A stretch of 64,000 nt of DNA, taken from Trileptium ribeirensis (lineage: Eukaryota > Nematoda > Enoplea > Enoplida > Thoracostomopsidae). Shown in pieces: positions 46,030-57,252 of this stretch; positions within the stretch are counted from its first letter, which is position 1, and each line of letters starts with the position of its first letter. Under the pieces are notes generated by a model. The model did not search any database, was not told the origin of the DNA, and saw only the letters and a program-made list of their open reading frames with translations. The stretch is from positions 1 through 64,000 of the forward strand of contig JASANE010004011.1 in NCBI GenBank assembly GCA_030248225.1, in the 5' to 3' direction. A program made the position numbers and the translations under genes.

Positions 46030-47086
46030 TAAAATAGCTTATACTTGGAACAAAAACAACTTCAGACGTAAAAATTTAAGTGCTGACGGAAAACGGCTTC
46101 TGAACTGGTAGGACGTGACAGCGCGCTACACCACCCGGACACGTTTTCACAAACGTGTATTGCATGACACGGTCATTTCAACTGTTGTGCGATTAGACCA
46201 AAGAGATTTGAAACGCTGCATTAATATTCCAGTCTTAATGATTTAGAGCGGGTAGAAAGTAATTCACAGCAATAAACACCGCGTGTAGACAGTAGTTAAC
46301 ACCAATAACCATGATCAACGTGGTAGAAATAACATACGGAAAGCTAACTCGCAAACATCCGGAGGGAGAACATGTAGGTCGTCCCCGCCATAAATATGGC
46401 AGGTTGGTCAATCATGTATGTATATTTAAAAATATGTCTGGCGGCACCCCAAATTTGCCGTGTTGGTCAATTATGTATATATGTATAATAGACATATATA
46501 ACAGGAATACGGATATGTAGATGTATCTCGCAAGTTTAGTATACGCCTACACTCAGATACAACCGTACAAAGGTTGCAAGAGGTACTATGTACCACCCTC
46601 CCACCCACCCATTCCGCCAGATTTTTCGATCGTACTGCGCCCGTCCCCCGCATAATTTTCATGTTTTTCGCCCTTGGTGTAGTATAAGAAAAATTAGCCA
46701 TGATCGTGTATGTCGATTCGTTCTTTAGTCACAGATGTTACAAAGAAAATTTGCCTATGTGAAGATTCCACATGGCTCATAATTTTCCAATGAATTATTT
46801 AAATTCATTGGGCGCTGCTCAAATATATTAGTATAATTAAATATAATTAAGTAATATAATATAAAATGTAATATAATTAAGTATAATTGCTTGTATCTAA
46901 AGTTGAAATAAAAATGCTTTCACACCGCAAAGCCAAATAATTTTGCCACTTTTAATTAGAAATGAAAGTTATATTAGCCCATTTCTATCCGAGTCTGCTC
47001 AGATTGATTTTACTTCCGGATATTGCCGAACATTTACTTCGTTTTTATGTGCACGCGTATAATTAAAATATATATAACATGTACCT
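46030..47086. other. Intergenic stretch between tRNA-like genes and large repeat copy 3
   Basis: It holds a short duplicated motif (ggttggtcaat.atgtatata at about 46,402 and 46,462) and an AT-only run of taattaagtata words at 46,830-46,895. No gene seen. Confidence 0.45.
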
Positions 47087-47091
47087 ACATT

Positions 47092-50000
47092 GTACTAGGA
47101 CCAGGTCTGGCCCTAAGGGATCCCAGCTGCACCACCATTTTCCCAGTGTGGTGCCCGGACAACCCCGGCTTCCACGACTCCCCGGTGATCTGCTAGACGA
47201 CCCAAGGGAACCGCTTAGCTTAGCAGGCTGCCGGCGGGTTTACCATGGTGTTCGGCCTGGCCCCTATATCGGTCCACGTACCTAGTGGTATGGAGGTCCC
47301 CCTGAGGGAGGGTCATCCCCTAAGTCTGCTCACAGGTAATAAGGCTGAGCCGCCTTTCCCTCGTTAGTCTAAAATGCCTCGCGACTCTGGGTTCCCCTGG
47401 CCTACTGTCTTACGGGCGAACCCCTACCTAAAGGGTTATTTCATGAATTAAATTGTACCTCTGCGTAAAATAGTATTAAGGCATTGGAGAGATGCACCCA
47501 GTGCTCGTTCAATTGCCTACGGAGGAGTAGAATTCAGTGTACTTGCGGATTAATATCGGGTAATGATCTATCACATGAAAGCTTGTTTGTCACTAACAAT
47601 TTAATGACCGGGAGCTTCTGTCCGGGTTGCTTCTACGTTCACGTTTTACCTCTAGACGGCTAAATTACGTAGGTGTGAAACTGTCGCGTTACCCTATTTG
47701 GCTAATTTGACTCCGGAGCTGTATTACAAAAGCTAATCCATATCGCATAGAGAAAGATTGAACACACTCTGTTTATTCTCTTCACATCGTTTATTCAAGT
47801 ACTTCACTCTATTAACAAGTAAGCACGCACACGCAATTCATCGCTACAAGGCACCGCGCAGGATGCCAGGATAATGTCCCTACCATTATGTGAACCATCA
47901 ACTGGATTTCAGCTTTGAAATGCTTCGGCCTCCTTGTTTCAATCTCATCTATAACCAAAACGATCAACGCCAGAGTTTGATTGATGGACACGTACTTGCT
48001 GGCCCTGGAAGTTAAATTGTAGAGCCCTGAGTCTCCGACTCAATTCTGGTTGATGTTTGGTTTGTGAAAACGTCGATTCACGAGTTCCACTGCTTATTTA
48101 CAAGCTGTCAATCTTGCTGACGCCTACTTAACCGCGCTCCCACCAGAGACTGTAGCCGTTCGTGAGCATTCTACCAGGATGACCTGCTAAGACCCTCATC
48201 CGTGGTCAATAATGATTTGAGCGATGGCGGGTCAAAATTGCGCGAGGACTGCGGGATCCTGAAGAGAGTGGCGTCCCATGGAAAACAGGGCGATGTTCCC
48301 TGCCTTCTCTATTATCGAACGTTAAAGATAAAATCCCGACGCAGATCTCTACCGTGGAGGCACGGTTAGAGGGTCTACGCCCTAAAAATGTTTTTATATT
48401 ATTTTGAACGTTGTGGTACAGCGAGCTTCTTCGAAATTTTCTGTGGGCAAAGACTTGGTCAAAAGGGTACAAGCTAGACTAAATCCCAGACAACTTGGCC
48501 TCCTATTGCTCACGGCCGACTCCACCTCTTTCCTGTTGTGCAGGCTTCCCTAGTACTTTTCGCTGATATTTCCCTATCCAGGTCCGCGGTCATTTGCATC
48601 ACTTGAATGCTGCCCTTTTTGTCCAAGAGCGTTTCGCATAGGGATTGAAGCCAATACTGCGAGCGTAAAGCGTTGACGGGTTCAGGGGACAGTGAAAATA
48701 AGACTCCTCATGCAAATGACTACGTCCTGGATTATTCCTATTCGGCGTAAAAATTTATTCCTGGCCAGCCTAAGATTCGTTCCTATTTGACGAAAATTTT
48801 CATTGAGCTTGGCGCCAGCCGCGCGTCACCGTCGCTTGGAAATCTCCGAACTCCCGTCGATTCAAACTATGCTGAAAATTTAGGCTTCCGCCAGATCCGT
48901 TTCCCGGGAGACCTTTTGCGCTGTAAAACCGCGACGGTGATCGCGACTGCCTCCAGGCTAGTGGTTCTCTCCTAGTTTTCTCTCTGTCACACAAGTAAAA
49001 TTTTTCTGTCTTACTCTCCGGTTGAATATAAACAATCCCTTTTTGTTTAAAAATATGGCCGTAAATTTTGTGAAGATCCTTCCAGTTAAACCTATAAATT
49101 TGAATTTCGTAATAATGTTGACACCGGTTGGACGAACTAGAAAATACATGAAAACAGTCCGACACGCGGGGAACCAGTCGATCACGCAGTGGGACGAAAT
49201 TTTAGCGAGTAATTTTGCCAATTTCTAGAATTTTGTCGGGGCATGACCTTTACGAGCGCGCGGAGCATCCTTCCGACACTCCAGCGCTCGCAAACCCGGC
49301 CCTTGCGTGATTGGAAATAAACAAAAGAAAACCAGGTCAAACTCTTCGCCGGAACTGCACGGGAAGAGCTCACCTGGGTATAGCGAAAGACGAGAAAACA
49401 TTGCGCTAAGCGCAGCTAACGAAAACAACTGAAAATGCCAACAACAACCGCCAAGCTACCAACACTTAAGTCTCGACTGGTCCCGCCGCTAAAACAGGCA
49501 GCCTTATTCTATACCTATGTCGATCCCCCCTTTTCCAGCAGCTTTTGCTCTCCACTGTCCGGAGCCCTTGTAAGTTAGCTTACAATAAAACTTTTAAATT
49601 TACAAAATTAAGTCCGATACACATATAATAATCTATATAAACCGACACATTGCTGGGTCCAGACAACAAAACACGAGGCGGCAATAATTATGATGATAAG
49701 CAAAAGAACAGTACCGCTACAATGCTGAAAACAACGAAAGCTGGGCAGTGGCCGAAACGTGCCAAAAAGCCCAAACAACAACCTAAGCCTCGCGCTGGTC
49801 GGCGCGAAGCTTTCGGTATTTATTAGTTTTTTCCTTTTATGTTAACAATGGAAAGGAGTAGGCGGACGGGGGCGAAATCATGTCCACGCCCTGGCTGGTC
49901 GCCTACTGATGGAAACAGAAAATTTAACCATGGTATAATAGTAGGCCTGTTAGAGGCCATTTTATGTGCCAAAAATGATACAATTTTGTGTCGAATGTGA

Positions 50001-50990
50001 GTTGTCCGAATCCTGGGGGTACCCGTGGGGGTGGGCGGCCCCAGTTTTCAGTAAGGTAGGTAGTATAATACATTATTAAGGTGTGGGCTCCAAAAATCGG
50101 CAGGTTTTGGTTATTTTGTTGTGCGTTGAAGTTTAGAAAATTGGGTGTTTAAATGCCTAGTGGAGGGTCCCACTGGGGAGTGATGGATTGTTCCGAATGA
50201 GGATTTTTTTGAGACTTTGGCAGCCCCTGATGATAAGTCAGTAAACCTAGGTTACCCATAATGTACGAGAAATCTATAATATTCGAATTTATATTTAACA
50301 CATTAAAAGATGTTCCTTTTTTTGTCGTTCTCGATTTCTTCTAACTGTTCAGTTTCTAATTGTGTTAAATGCTACAACATTATAAGTACAACTATAAGTA
50401 CAACATATTATGTTCACACCTGCGCGCCAGGACAAGTCTTTTCAAAATGTATGTACCGTGGCCTGACCCGTCCTGACACACAGCGTACAATATTTTATAA
50501 CATAACACGTTTTGCACCATGTTCGGAATGCGCACGGGGATCAGCCTTGGGGCGCCGAAATCACCGACTTAATCCATGAGCGTGAGCGTTGAGAGTTCTA
50601 GCCATTGTCCCCGACCCATCCGGTGCGCATCCGTCTTCCCCGCCACACAATATTATAATACACGTAAGTTGTCATGATACTACACAGCATGGTTATACGC
50701 TACATTTACATAGGGCCGACTGCATACCCACAAATCGGGGTCATTATGATTCTATGTTAGCGTGAAAATCAACCCGCACACCTCGGGCTGGTGGAGCGTG
50801 ATTATGTCAATACAATACAATGATAACATAGATTTTTATTTCATAACGAAAACGGATTATACACAAATTGATGTTCAGATCACGCTCCACCGGTATCCGA
50901 TCGCCCGTCAGTTAAAGATAAGTAGGTTCTTTGTACTATTTTGGATATCCGCACAATTTAGTAAAAAGTAATAAAAACTCGGCCTGTTAC
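47092..50990 (-). mobile_element. Large repeat family GTAACAG, copy 3 (inverted, exact 5-bp target duplication)
   Basis: On the minus strand it runs from GTAACAGGCCG (50,990) to CCTAGTAC (47,092). acatt lies on both sides (47,087-47,091 and 50,991-50,995), an exact 5-bp target duplication that marks this as an independently inserted unit. It aligns end to end with copy 1 in reverse: the ggataccggtggagcgtga region near 50,890, the accagccagggcgtggac region near 49,890, and the long conserved block 47,092-47,340. 3,899 bp, no intact gene. With TG...CA ends the target duplication would shrink to 3 bp, so the exact terminus is ambiguous by one base. Confidence 0.7.
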
Positions 50991-51204
50991 ACATTATATT
51001 TAATATGTGAAAGGAAAAAACAAAACAGACAAACAACACTACGCTATAATGAGCAAACAAAAGATAAATCAAACTAGCGAATTGCTAGGTACGTGTAAAT
51101 ATGATCTATCACTATATGAAATAAGTAAATCAATATGTAAAAAGGAAGAGATGGGCCGATCATCCGACTACATTAGTCCCTACCCCTTAGAAACCCTGGA
51201 AAGT

Positions 51205-51770
51205 CAAATTTTGTAGAATTTTTTAATAGCCAATGGCGAGGCATTAACAGCACATTCATCTAGAGCATTCCATATTTGTACAACCCGAACCGTGAAAAAA
51301 TATTTACGCAAACTTAGACGAGCATGAGGAACAAGTAGGTTAAAGCCGGTCCTCGAGTCATAACTGAATGAGAATAGGTAACAAAGTCATTAAAATTCAA
51401 ATGGACAAGTCTATGAATAATTATATAATACATATATAAAACTCGTAAATGGCGTTTCACCTCTTTAGCGATGGTAGTTTTAACAAATTCAAACAATCCA
51501 GATACGAAATCGCGCCAGGCTAGCGCTTTGTAAGAAGTCGTTGTACCTTTTCAATTAAGTGAAAATCCTTCAAAAGGTGAATAAATTTTTGTTTTCATAT
51601 TGTAACTTTGGTTGAATAAATGTTTCATACATTTTGATTAAGAAGTCAGTCGGACACCCCTCCCGCCCCGAAAGTGGGTGGAAAAGTTTGAAAATAGTGG
51701 TAGAAACTGGACTAACAGTGGCAAACTGAAAGAGGTCCACGGGGTGGGAGGTCGTCAATTTTTGTCAGCG
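51205..51770 (-). pseudogene. Decayed 3' end of a CR1/jockey-like LINE reverse transcriptase
   Basis: On the minus strand, frame-broken segments give in order TDFLIKMYETFIQPKLQYEN, LIEKVQRLLTKR, YLDCLNLLKLPSLKR, then LVPHARLSLRKYFFTVRVVQ and IWNALDECAVNASPLAIKKF before a stop. This is the conserved C-terminal order of non-LTR retrotransposon RT proteins (LYKT.IRPKLEY, LEKVQRR.TK, RLK.LGLPSLE.RR, PR.RL..RK.FFS.RVV..WN.LP). Several frameshifts and stops mean it is dead. The 5' part is missing. Confidence 0.75.
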
Positions 51771-53323
51771 CCATCCTCCACTCCCACGGGCCTCTTCCCT
51801 CTGCTGAAATGACACCTCCCAAGACCTCGGAGCGTCAGCATGTCTGTTGTAGCGAATATATTGCTTATACAGACACTTGATCTGCTAATGAGTGCACAAA
51901 TTATGATCCTTTATGTGAAATATCGTATTGTGAGATTACCTGACACATCTGTGTCCACGTACGACCGCATGGACTCAATATTGGCATAGTTGGTTAATCT
52001 GCTGGTTTAAATATTACCATAAAAGTTTTGCACATAGTTGGAATTGAGGCAAGAAATTCTGGCGCCACCCTCGTTATCCATCTGCACTGCTCACCGCCAC
52101 CCCTTGCGCTCAGCTACGCGCCTTATTAACCAGCTACAAATGCTAGTAGTCAGAGCTATGATATGTACACATCAGTGTATAACGTTTTCTCAAAATTAGC
52201 CTATTTAAATTCTAAATTGATTTAAAAAGTAGTCTATTTAAACACTAAACTGATCACGACAGACAAACAAATCTTGTAAAGCACGCAAAACGGAATTTTC
52301 AAAATATATACTCAGAAGACCTTTGGGTTTCCGAATCGCAATCGTTTGAGATTAATCAGAGTACGATACTGCAAATTTTTGGAGGCCTTATTTAGTGAGC
52401 TATCGCAGTGTTCACTAGAAACTAAACGGTGAGGGGCGAGAGATCTACCGGCTCACTGAATTAGCCAACCGAAAATATGTGATCATTGATTAACGTGGTT
52501 TTAAAAGGCCTAACTTACACTAGGCTTGAGGCGGTGCGGAGCCTTATGGAATCAGGCTACTGCCCAAATGGATCGGCGACACTCCGGGGGGTGGGGGTCC
52601 GAGCCTCAGGGGCATAATCCCCATGTCCTCGCATAAAGATGTGGTGTTTAAACAAAACAACTGCTCGTTGTGACTGTTTTAGGGATTGTAACAAGCTAAC
52701 ATATGCGGCTGGAAATTGTCAAACTACAGCTTTTAAAAAAAGTGCTAAACAAATTACTGAATTACCTCAACAGTACCACTAATTACGTTAACTTACAGTC
52801 GAATTTTTCGTGATTTATCAAATATTTTGCATGAAAATAGGATTTTGGAGCAACATATACACAATTTTTTGTATGAACAGTAGGAAGAAAATATATATCA
52901 AGGGATAGCAAACCCCACAAAATTTGCAATTTTGAGAAAAGGCGCGAACTATGGTGCACACGTTTTATACCACGGGTATCCAAAAATGCCAGGCAAGTAC
53001 TGCCGCCTTTTGGATCTGAGCCCCCAATGTATGATGTGAGGAGCCCCGACCTATAATTTAAGGCCTTTCTGAAGCTTCGCAGGAGCTGCCCTCCCTTCCG
53101 TGCTGAAGGCGCGCCGCACTATTTGGAAATTTGCCAAAAATTGGGAGAATTCAGTAAAAATTGACAGGCCAAATTTAAGGAAAATTTTAGCGAAGTGGTG
53201 GAAGTTAGCGAAAACTCAACAACTTTTCTTTTCTGGAGATAAATTCAAACGCTCGTGTCCTCGAAGTGATTAAAAATTCAAAAATGTGAGGGGGCCCTCT
53301 GGCTGTAACAGGCCCAATGTAGG
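51771..53323. other. Intergenic stretch after the LINE remnant
   Basis: Mixed AT-rich sequence with G/C-rich patches (51,770-51,840; 52,575-52,640 with actccggggggtggggg; 53,020-53,115). No gene could be supported. Confidence 0.4.
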
Positions 53324-53540
53324 CGACAATGTCTCTAGTTTTAAATAAGTCAGCAATAAGTGATTTGAGGCCCAATTGGGTGGTGTGGAGGCCTAAGGCC
53401 AGCCCTGCAACCGACAATGTCTCTAGTTTTAAATAAGTCAGCAGTAAGTGATCTGAGGCCCAATTGGGTGGTGTGGAAGCCTAAGGCCAGCCCTACAGGC
53501 GACAATGTCTCTAGTTTTAATTAAGTCAGCAGTAAGTGAT
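53324..53540 (+). repeat. 88-bp tandem repeat, about 2.5 units
   Basis: cgacaatgtctctagtttta starts at 53,324, 53,412 and 53,500. Full units contain gaggcccaattgggtggtgt and gcctaaggccagccct (palindromes aattgggt/gcccaatt and ggcctaaggcc). The third unit breaks off after agtaagtgattt. Confidence 0.85.
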
Positions 53541-54287
53541 TTTTCTGTTTTTGAAATATCTGATAATGCTTTTGATACGGCTGAATTTAAGAGTGACAGC
53601 CCCAGTGACGTTGCGTAATCGGTGTGCTAGCATCATATAAACTTTGCGGATCTAAACATTGTTAAATATAATAGCGCATAATGCAAAATGTTTCATAGGT
53701 AGTGAGGACCCTATGGTCCCGCAAAGCATTTAGTTCTTGCAAATACAATCTAATTTATGAATGAGATACTATTCTGAGCGCACCACGAATTGAACAAATC
53801 TAGCCTCAGCACCCTCAATCGACTGTATACATTGACGTTAATACTCCGTTGCGAACAGCTACAAAGTCGTATGGTTTTGTTACCTGTAGAGTTGTTACCT
53901 TTTACCTTCCTACGACGGAGAAAACATTAGCAAAGTACGTCGATTAGCACCGCATTGGTTGCGGTACCATAAAGTGAGCGTCCTTGTAGGCTTAGATGTC
54001 TGAAATAACGCATAAGTCGACGTGAAATAGGAAACAGTGGCGCTAGAAAATCTTGAAGAGTCAACAGAGATGAGGTTCTTAGGTTCTCTACGAATGAACT
54101 TGTCCGTTTTACACCAGACGAATTGAACAGTGACTGCGCGAGGTTATGTGTAACACATGTATCGAAACATATCGACAGTTTAAGAGCATTTGTAGCTACT
54201 TGCAAATGATAACGAAAAAGTTGCGAAGTCAAGGTTACAATATTTGGAACCATTTATCGACTTTACATTTATCGGTTGTGGAATAAA
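53541..54287. other. 3' flank of UGT gene 2
   Basis: It contains a 108-codon minus-strand open frame (53,927-54,253) starting 34 bp beyond the UGT stop, with no recognisable family; most likely chance or UTR. No canonical AATAAA was found on the minus strand close to the stop. Confidence 0.4.
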
Positions 54288-55634
54288 TTAATGTTCCGCC
54301 GAATATATATTACCACTGGCATCACAAAGCCACTTCACGTACAGGATAACTATAGTTTTAATTACAAAAACTCCAAAACCAAAAGCTGCGACTATATCTA
54401 AGCAAAGGTACTGCATTAGCGGCAGCTTTCTACTTCGGAGCGATAGGATACCCTTTGACAATGCTGTTTTATGACGCAACACAAACTCAATACGATCAAT
54501 TGCTACATCTATTCGTTCCCGAATTATATCATGCATAGTTTCTCTCATCTTTTTCAAATTTTGATGATAAAATTTTGAAGTGTTTTGTCCAAGTGCTTGT
54601 TTTACTGCAGCCACAATTTTTTCGGGAGTCAGCGAGAATTTATCTAGACTGGCACCGGTTCTAAGACGATCCACCATCGCTCTCGTATTAAGAAATTGTT
54701 CTGCGTAAACAGGTAAAGCTACAAATGCTACGTTGGCACAAACTCCTTCTCGTACACTTTTCAGCCCCATATGTGAGATGAAAAGCTTCGTTGACGCATG
54801 TTGCAAGAGCTGAGATTGTGGTAACCAGGCTTCAGTTAAAATATGAGATTGCCTGCTGGGCTTAGTCCCTGAATCACGACTAAACATCGATGGCCCGTTG
54901 TACTGCCATATGATTCTGTATTCGTGGAGCTGCGCAAAAGCTTGTCTAAAAACATCCACTGTATTTTGTGGTACAGTGTGCCAATTAATCTGATGACCAA
55001 ATCCAACGATTATTGTTCCCTTTGAGCGTTCGGTGCTCACGAACGATCGATATGGCTCTGGAAGGCTTATATTTTGATTTTGGTCCGGACTTTTACACTT
55101 CATATCGTCCGAACGCACTTCGTCTGGTACAGTGGGTCGGGCTACGTCCAGTGCTGCTGGGTAGAAAAATACTAACATTTGAGCCCTCGCGCTCGACTCC
55201 TGGTAATCGAAGTAGAGGTTTTTTAATAGTTTTGAGCCGGCTTCAGTGGTTTTAAATTGTTGTAAAATATTGTCAATTGAACGATCTATATAGGTTTCAA
55301 TAAACCGGTCAATAAATTGCCAATAAAACCAATGCTTCATGCGATAGAAAAGTTTCGATGAATCATGAAAGCGTTCCGGAGTGGTCGCGTCTGCAATTGG
55401 TTCTGGAATTCGACGGTGACGTTGAACGTTTTTCATTTGAAACGATGTTGATGTGAGAATGTGCGGCGCGCCGGTTATGGAATGAGCAATGGTTGCAATC
55501 AGATAGCCACACGGTGACATTATTGTATCAACTACAATCAAATCCCATCGAAAACCGGCTAATTTCATGATTTCACTGCCATGTTGTTCGAATGTCAGGC
55601 GACAAATTTCGATGCTAGGCTTCCAATATTTGTA
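54288..55634 (-). CDS. UGT gene 2, exon 2
   Basis: It starts after acceptor tatatttaag with YKYWKPSIEICRLTFEQ; the open frame extends further upstream into the intron but the acceptor and alignment with gene 1 fix the boundary. It ends ...NIYSAEH-stop. Confidence 0.88.
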   Translation of the reverse strand, partial: YKYWKPSIEICRLTFEQHGSEIMKLAGFRWDLIVVDTIMSPCGYLIATIAHSITGAPHILTSTSFQMKNVQRHRRIPEPIADATTPERFHDSSKLFYRMKHWFYWQFIDRFIETYIDRSIDNILQQFKTTEAGSKLLKNLYFDYQESSARAQMLVFFYPAALDVARPTVPDEVRSDDMKCKSPDQNQNISLPEPYRSFVSTERSKGTIIVGFGHQINWHTVPQNTVDVFRQAFAQLHEYRIIWQYNGPSMFSRDSGTKPSRQSHILTEAWLPQSQLLQHASTKLFISHMGLKSVREGVCANVAFVALPVYAEQFLNTRAMVDRLRTGASLDKFSLTPEKIVAAVKQALGQNTSKFYHQNLKKMRETMHDIIRERIDVAIDRIEFVLRHKTALSKGILSLRSRKLPLMQYLCLDIVAAFGFGVFVIKTIVILYVKWLCDASGNIYSAEH

Positions 55635-57252
55635 CTTAAATATAAAAAAATCTTTGTACACTAATTGAATCTTCCTAAAATTTGACAAGTCCTAATATAT
55701 ATACAACTAAATTAGCAAATCGCTGAAAATAGACGAATTTCTAACAGTGCAACAGTATTTTGTGCAGAAACAATACAATACCTATTGTAGAATATTCTAT
55801 TTACATCGCGCCTTTCTAAACACTGTAAAATTATTTTAATACACAAAATCATTTGAGATCCCAGTTTATTCCTACAATTACATTTTACATTTGGCGTACA
55901 AAATGTTAAATTACAGGTCACTGAGTCAGTCGGTCGATTGGTACAAGGGAACAGAGCCCGGAACTTTAGGAAATCACGTTCGCTGATCTATCCTAAAAAG
56001 CTTTTTGCAAATCGAGCGAGCATTTATAAGAAAGACTGAACAGTACATGTCGAATTTAATTAGTGCAACAATTAGAAATGTTCATGGTGCATTGTCTAAG
56101 AAACAGAGGGATTCGCTAATGTGATAATCATGTATTATATATATGTCCGTTTAAATTTTATCGCATGAGCAATAAATATCCAACTAATAACAGATATGTT
56201 AAATTTAGAATACGGTTGCCAATGTTTTGACGCCTTTGCGATCATTTAGTTAGGCAGAACCCTATATATATCACAACCACTTTAGTCAGCGTGCCAGAAA
56301 ATAAATATAAGTATTAAACAACGCACTACGGTGTTTAATTTGGATATCTACACCTAAAAATAGAGCAGTGTTCGACTATATAGGACAAAACCATTGTATT
56401 TAGTGTGATTTTTTACCTAAAAGTACTAATACTACCTAGTACTCGTTGTAAGATAAAAACGCTGTATCGTGTTAAAATTTGACAAATCACTATTTATGAC
56501 AAGGGTTTAACGAACCAGATCGAGCAAACAGCGGCCCAAATAGTGGTTGCACAATTAACTGCTGGTTTGCAACGTAGTAGATCTCATCTGATTCCGTTCT
56601 CCGTTTTTCGATATGATGCGTATTTAGCCAGGTATGGTTCGGGAAACAGGGATAGCCGCATAGCCACATTTATTTAAAAAACCTTGAAAATCTGATTTTC
56701 GCTCGCTGATTTGGCCTAGGATATAGGATAGCGCTTTATTAAAACGCACACCGTCTTATCGAACAAAAAATTTTGGTGTCGAAATTCATCTACTTGAATA
56801 TGATTATGAGGAAAACCGGAAGACAAAAAAGAAATATTCATGATATTCCTAGAGCCTACAGTTGAAACTCTCATCACTTCGCTCACTTTATTTTAACAAG
56901 ATATAGATTTAGTACTTACAAACATAATAGGTCCAACATGTTCTGCATTCCATGCGTCGAGCACTTCGGTATTATTTTCGTACAGAAATTGATCGTTTAA
57001 ATCTTTGTCGCCTGATTTGACTACAAGATCAATTTGGTTAATCAATTTTGAATTGATGCGCTGCGAAACAAGAAACGTATTCCACATGGTTACATTATGA
57101 CCATGCTGTGCCAAGCGTTCAGCTAGTGGTTGATGCGATAGTTTATGAGAAGCGAACATGTGCATTGGCAGAAATAGAATATTGGCACATGAAACCGGGC
57201 CGACGATGACAGTTGTAAGTGCTATTAGACGTTGGAAATAAATCGAATTCAT
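54288..57252 (-). CDS. UDP-glycosyltransferase 2 (UGT family GT1), two exons, complete
   Basis: Minus-strand exons 57252-56920 and 55634-54288, both phase 0, encode 559 residues. Same architecture as the gene at 39,120: signal peptide about 1-22 (PVSC), catalytic His36 in ASHKLS, Asp147 in VVDTIMSPCG, donor domain with WLPQSQLLQHAS and signature LFISHMGLKSVREGVCANVA ... ALPVYAEQ, and a C-terminal membrane helix (VAAFGFGVFVIKTIVIL). It shares the HMG and EQ substitutions with gene 1, so these are family features, not damage. Expected role: sugar conjugation of small lipophilic molecules in the ER lumen. It is convergent with gene 1, 10 kb apart, with large repeat copy 3 between them. Confidence 0.9.
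55635..56919 (-). other. UGT gene 2 intron
   Basis: 1,285 bp, same position and phase as the gene 1 intron but without the mobile elements found there. Nothing else recognised. Confidence 0.7.
56920..57252 (-). CDS. UGT gene 2, exon 1
   Basis: 111 codons from ATG to EHVGPIMF, followed by donor gtaagt on the minus strand. Contains signal peptide, NILFLPMHMFASHK and GHNVTMWNTF. Confidence 0.9.

Noticed and set aside
22338..50990. A single 28.6-kb transposon with terminal inverted repeats of about 4 kb enclosing UGT gene 1.
   Set aside because: The right arm has its own exact 5-bp target duplication (acatt on both sides), the left arm has a near-match of its own, and a third related copy lies in direct orientation at 27,376. 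Dispersed copies explain the inversion more simply.
53300..53312. Another start of the large GTAACAG repeat (ctgtaacaggccc).
   Set aside because: Only about 12 bp match; the following sequence does not align with copies 1-3.
53927..54253. A 108-codon minus-strand frame just past the UGT gene 2 stop.
   Set aside because: No recognisable family, no splice link and no counterpart after UGT gene 1; more likely UTR or chance.
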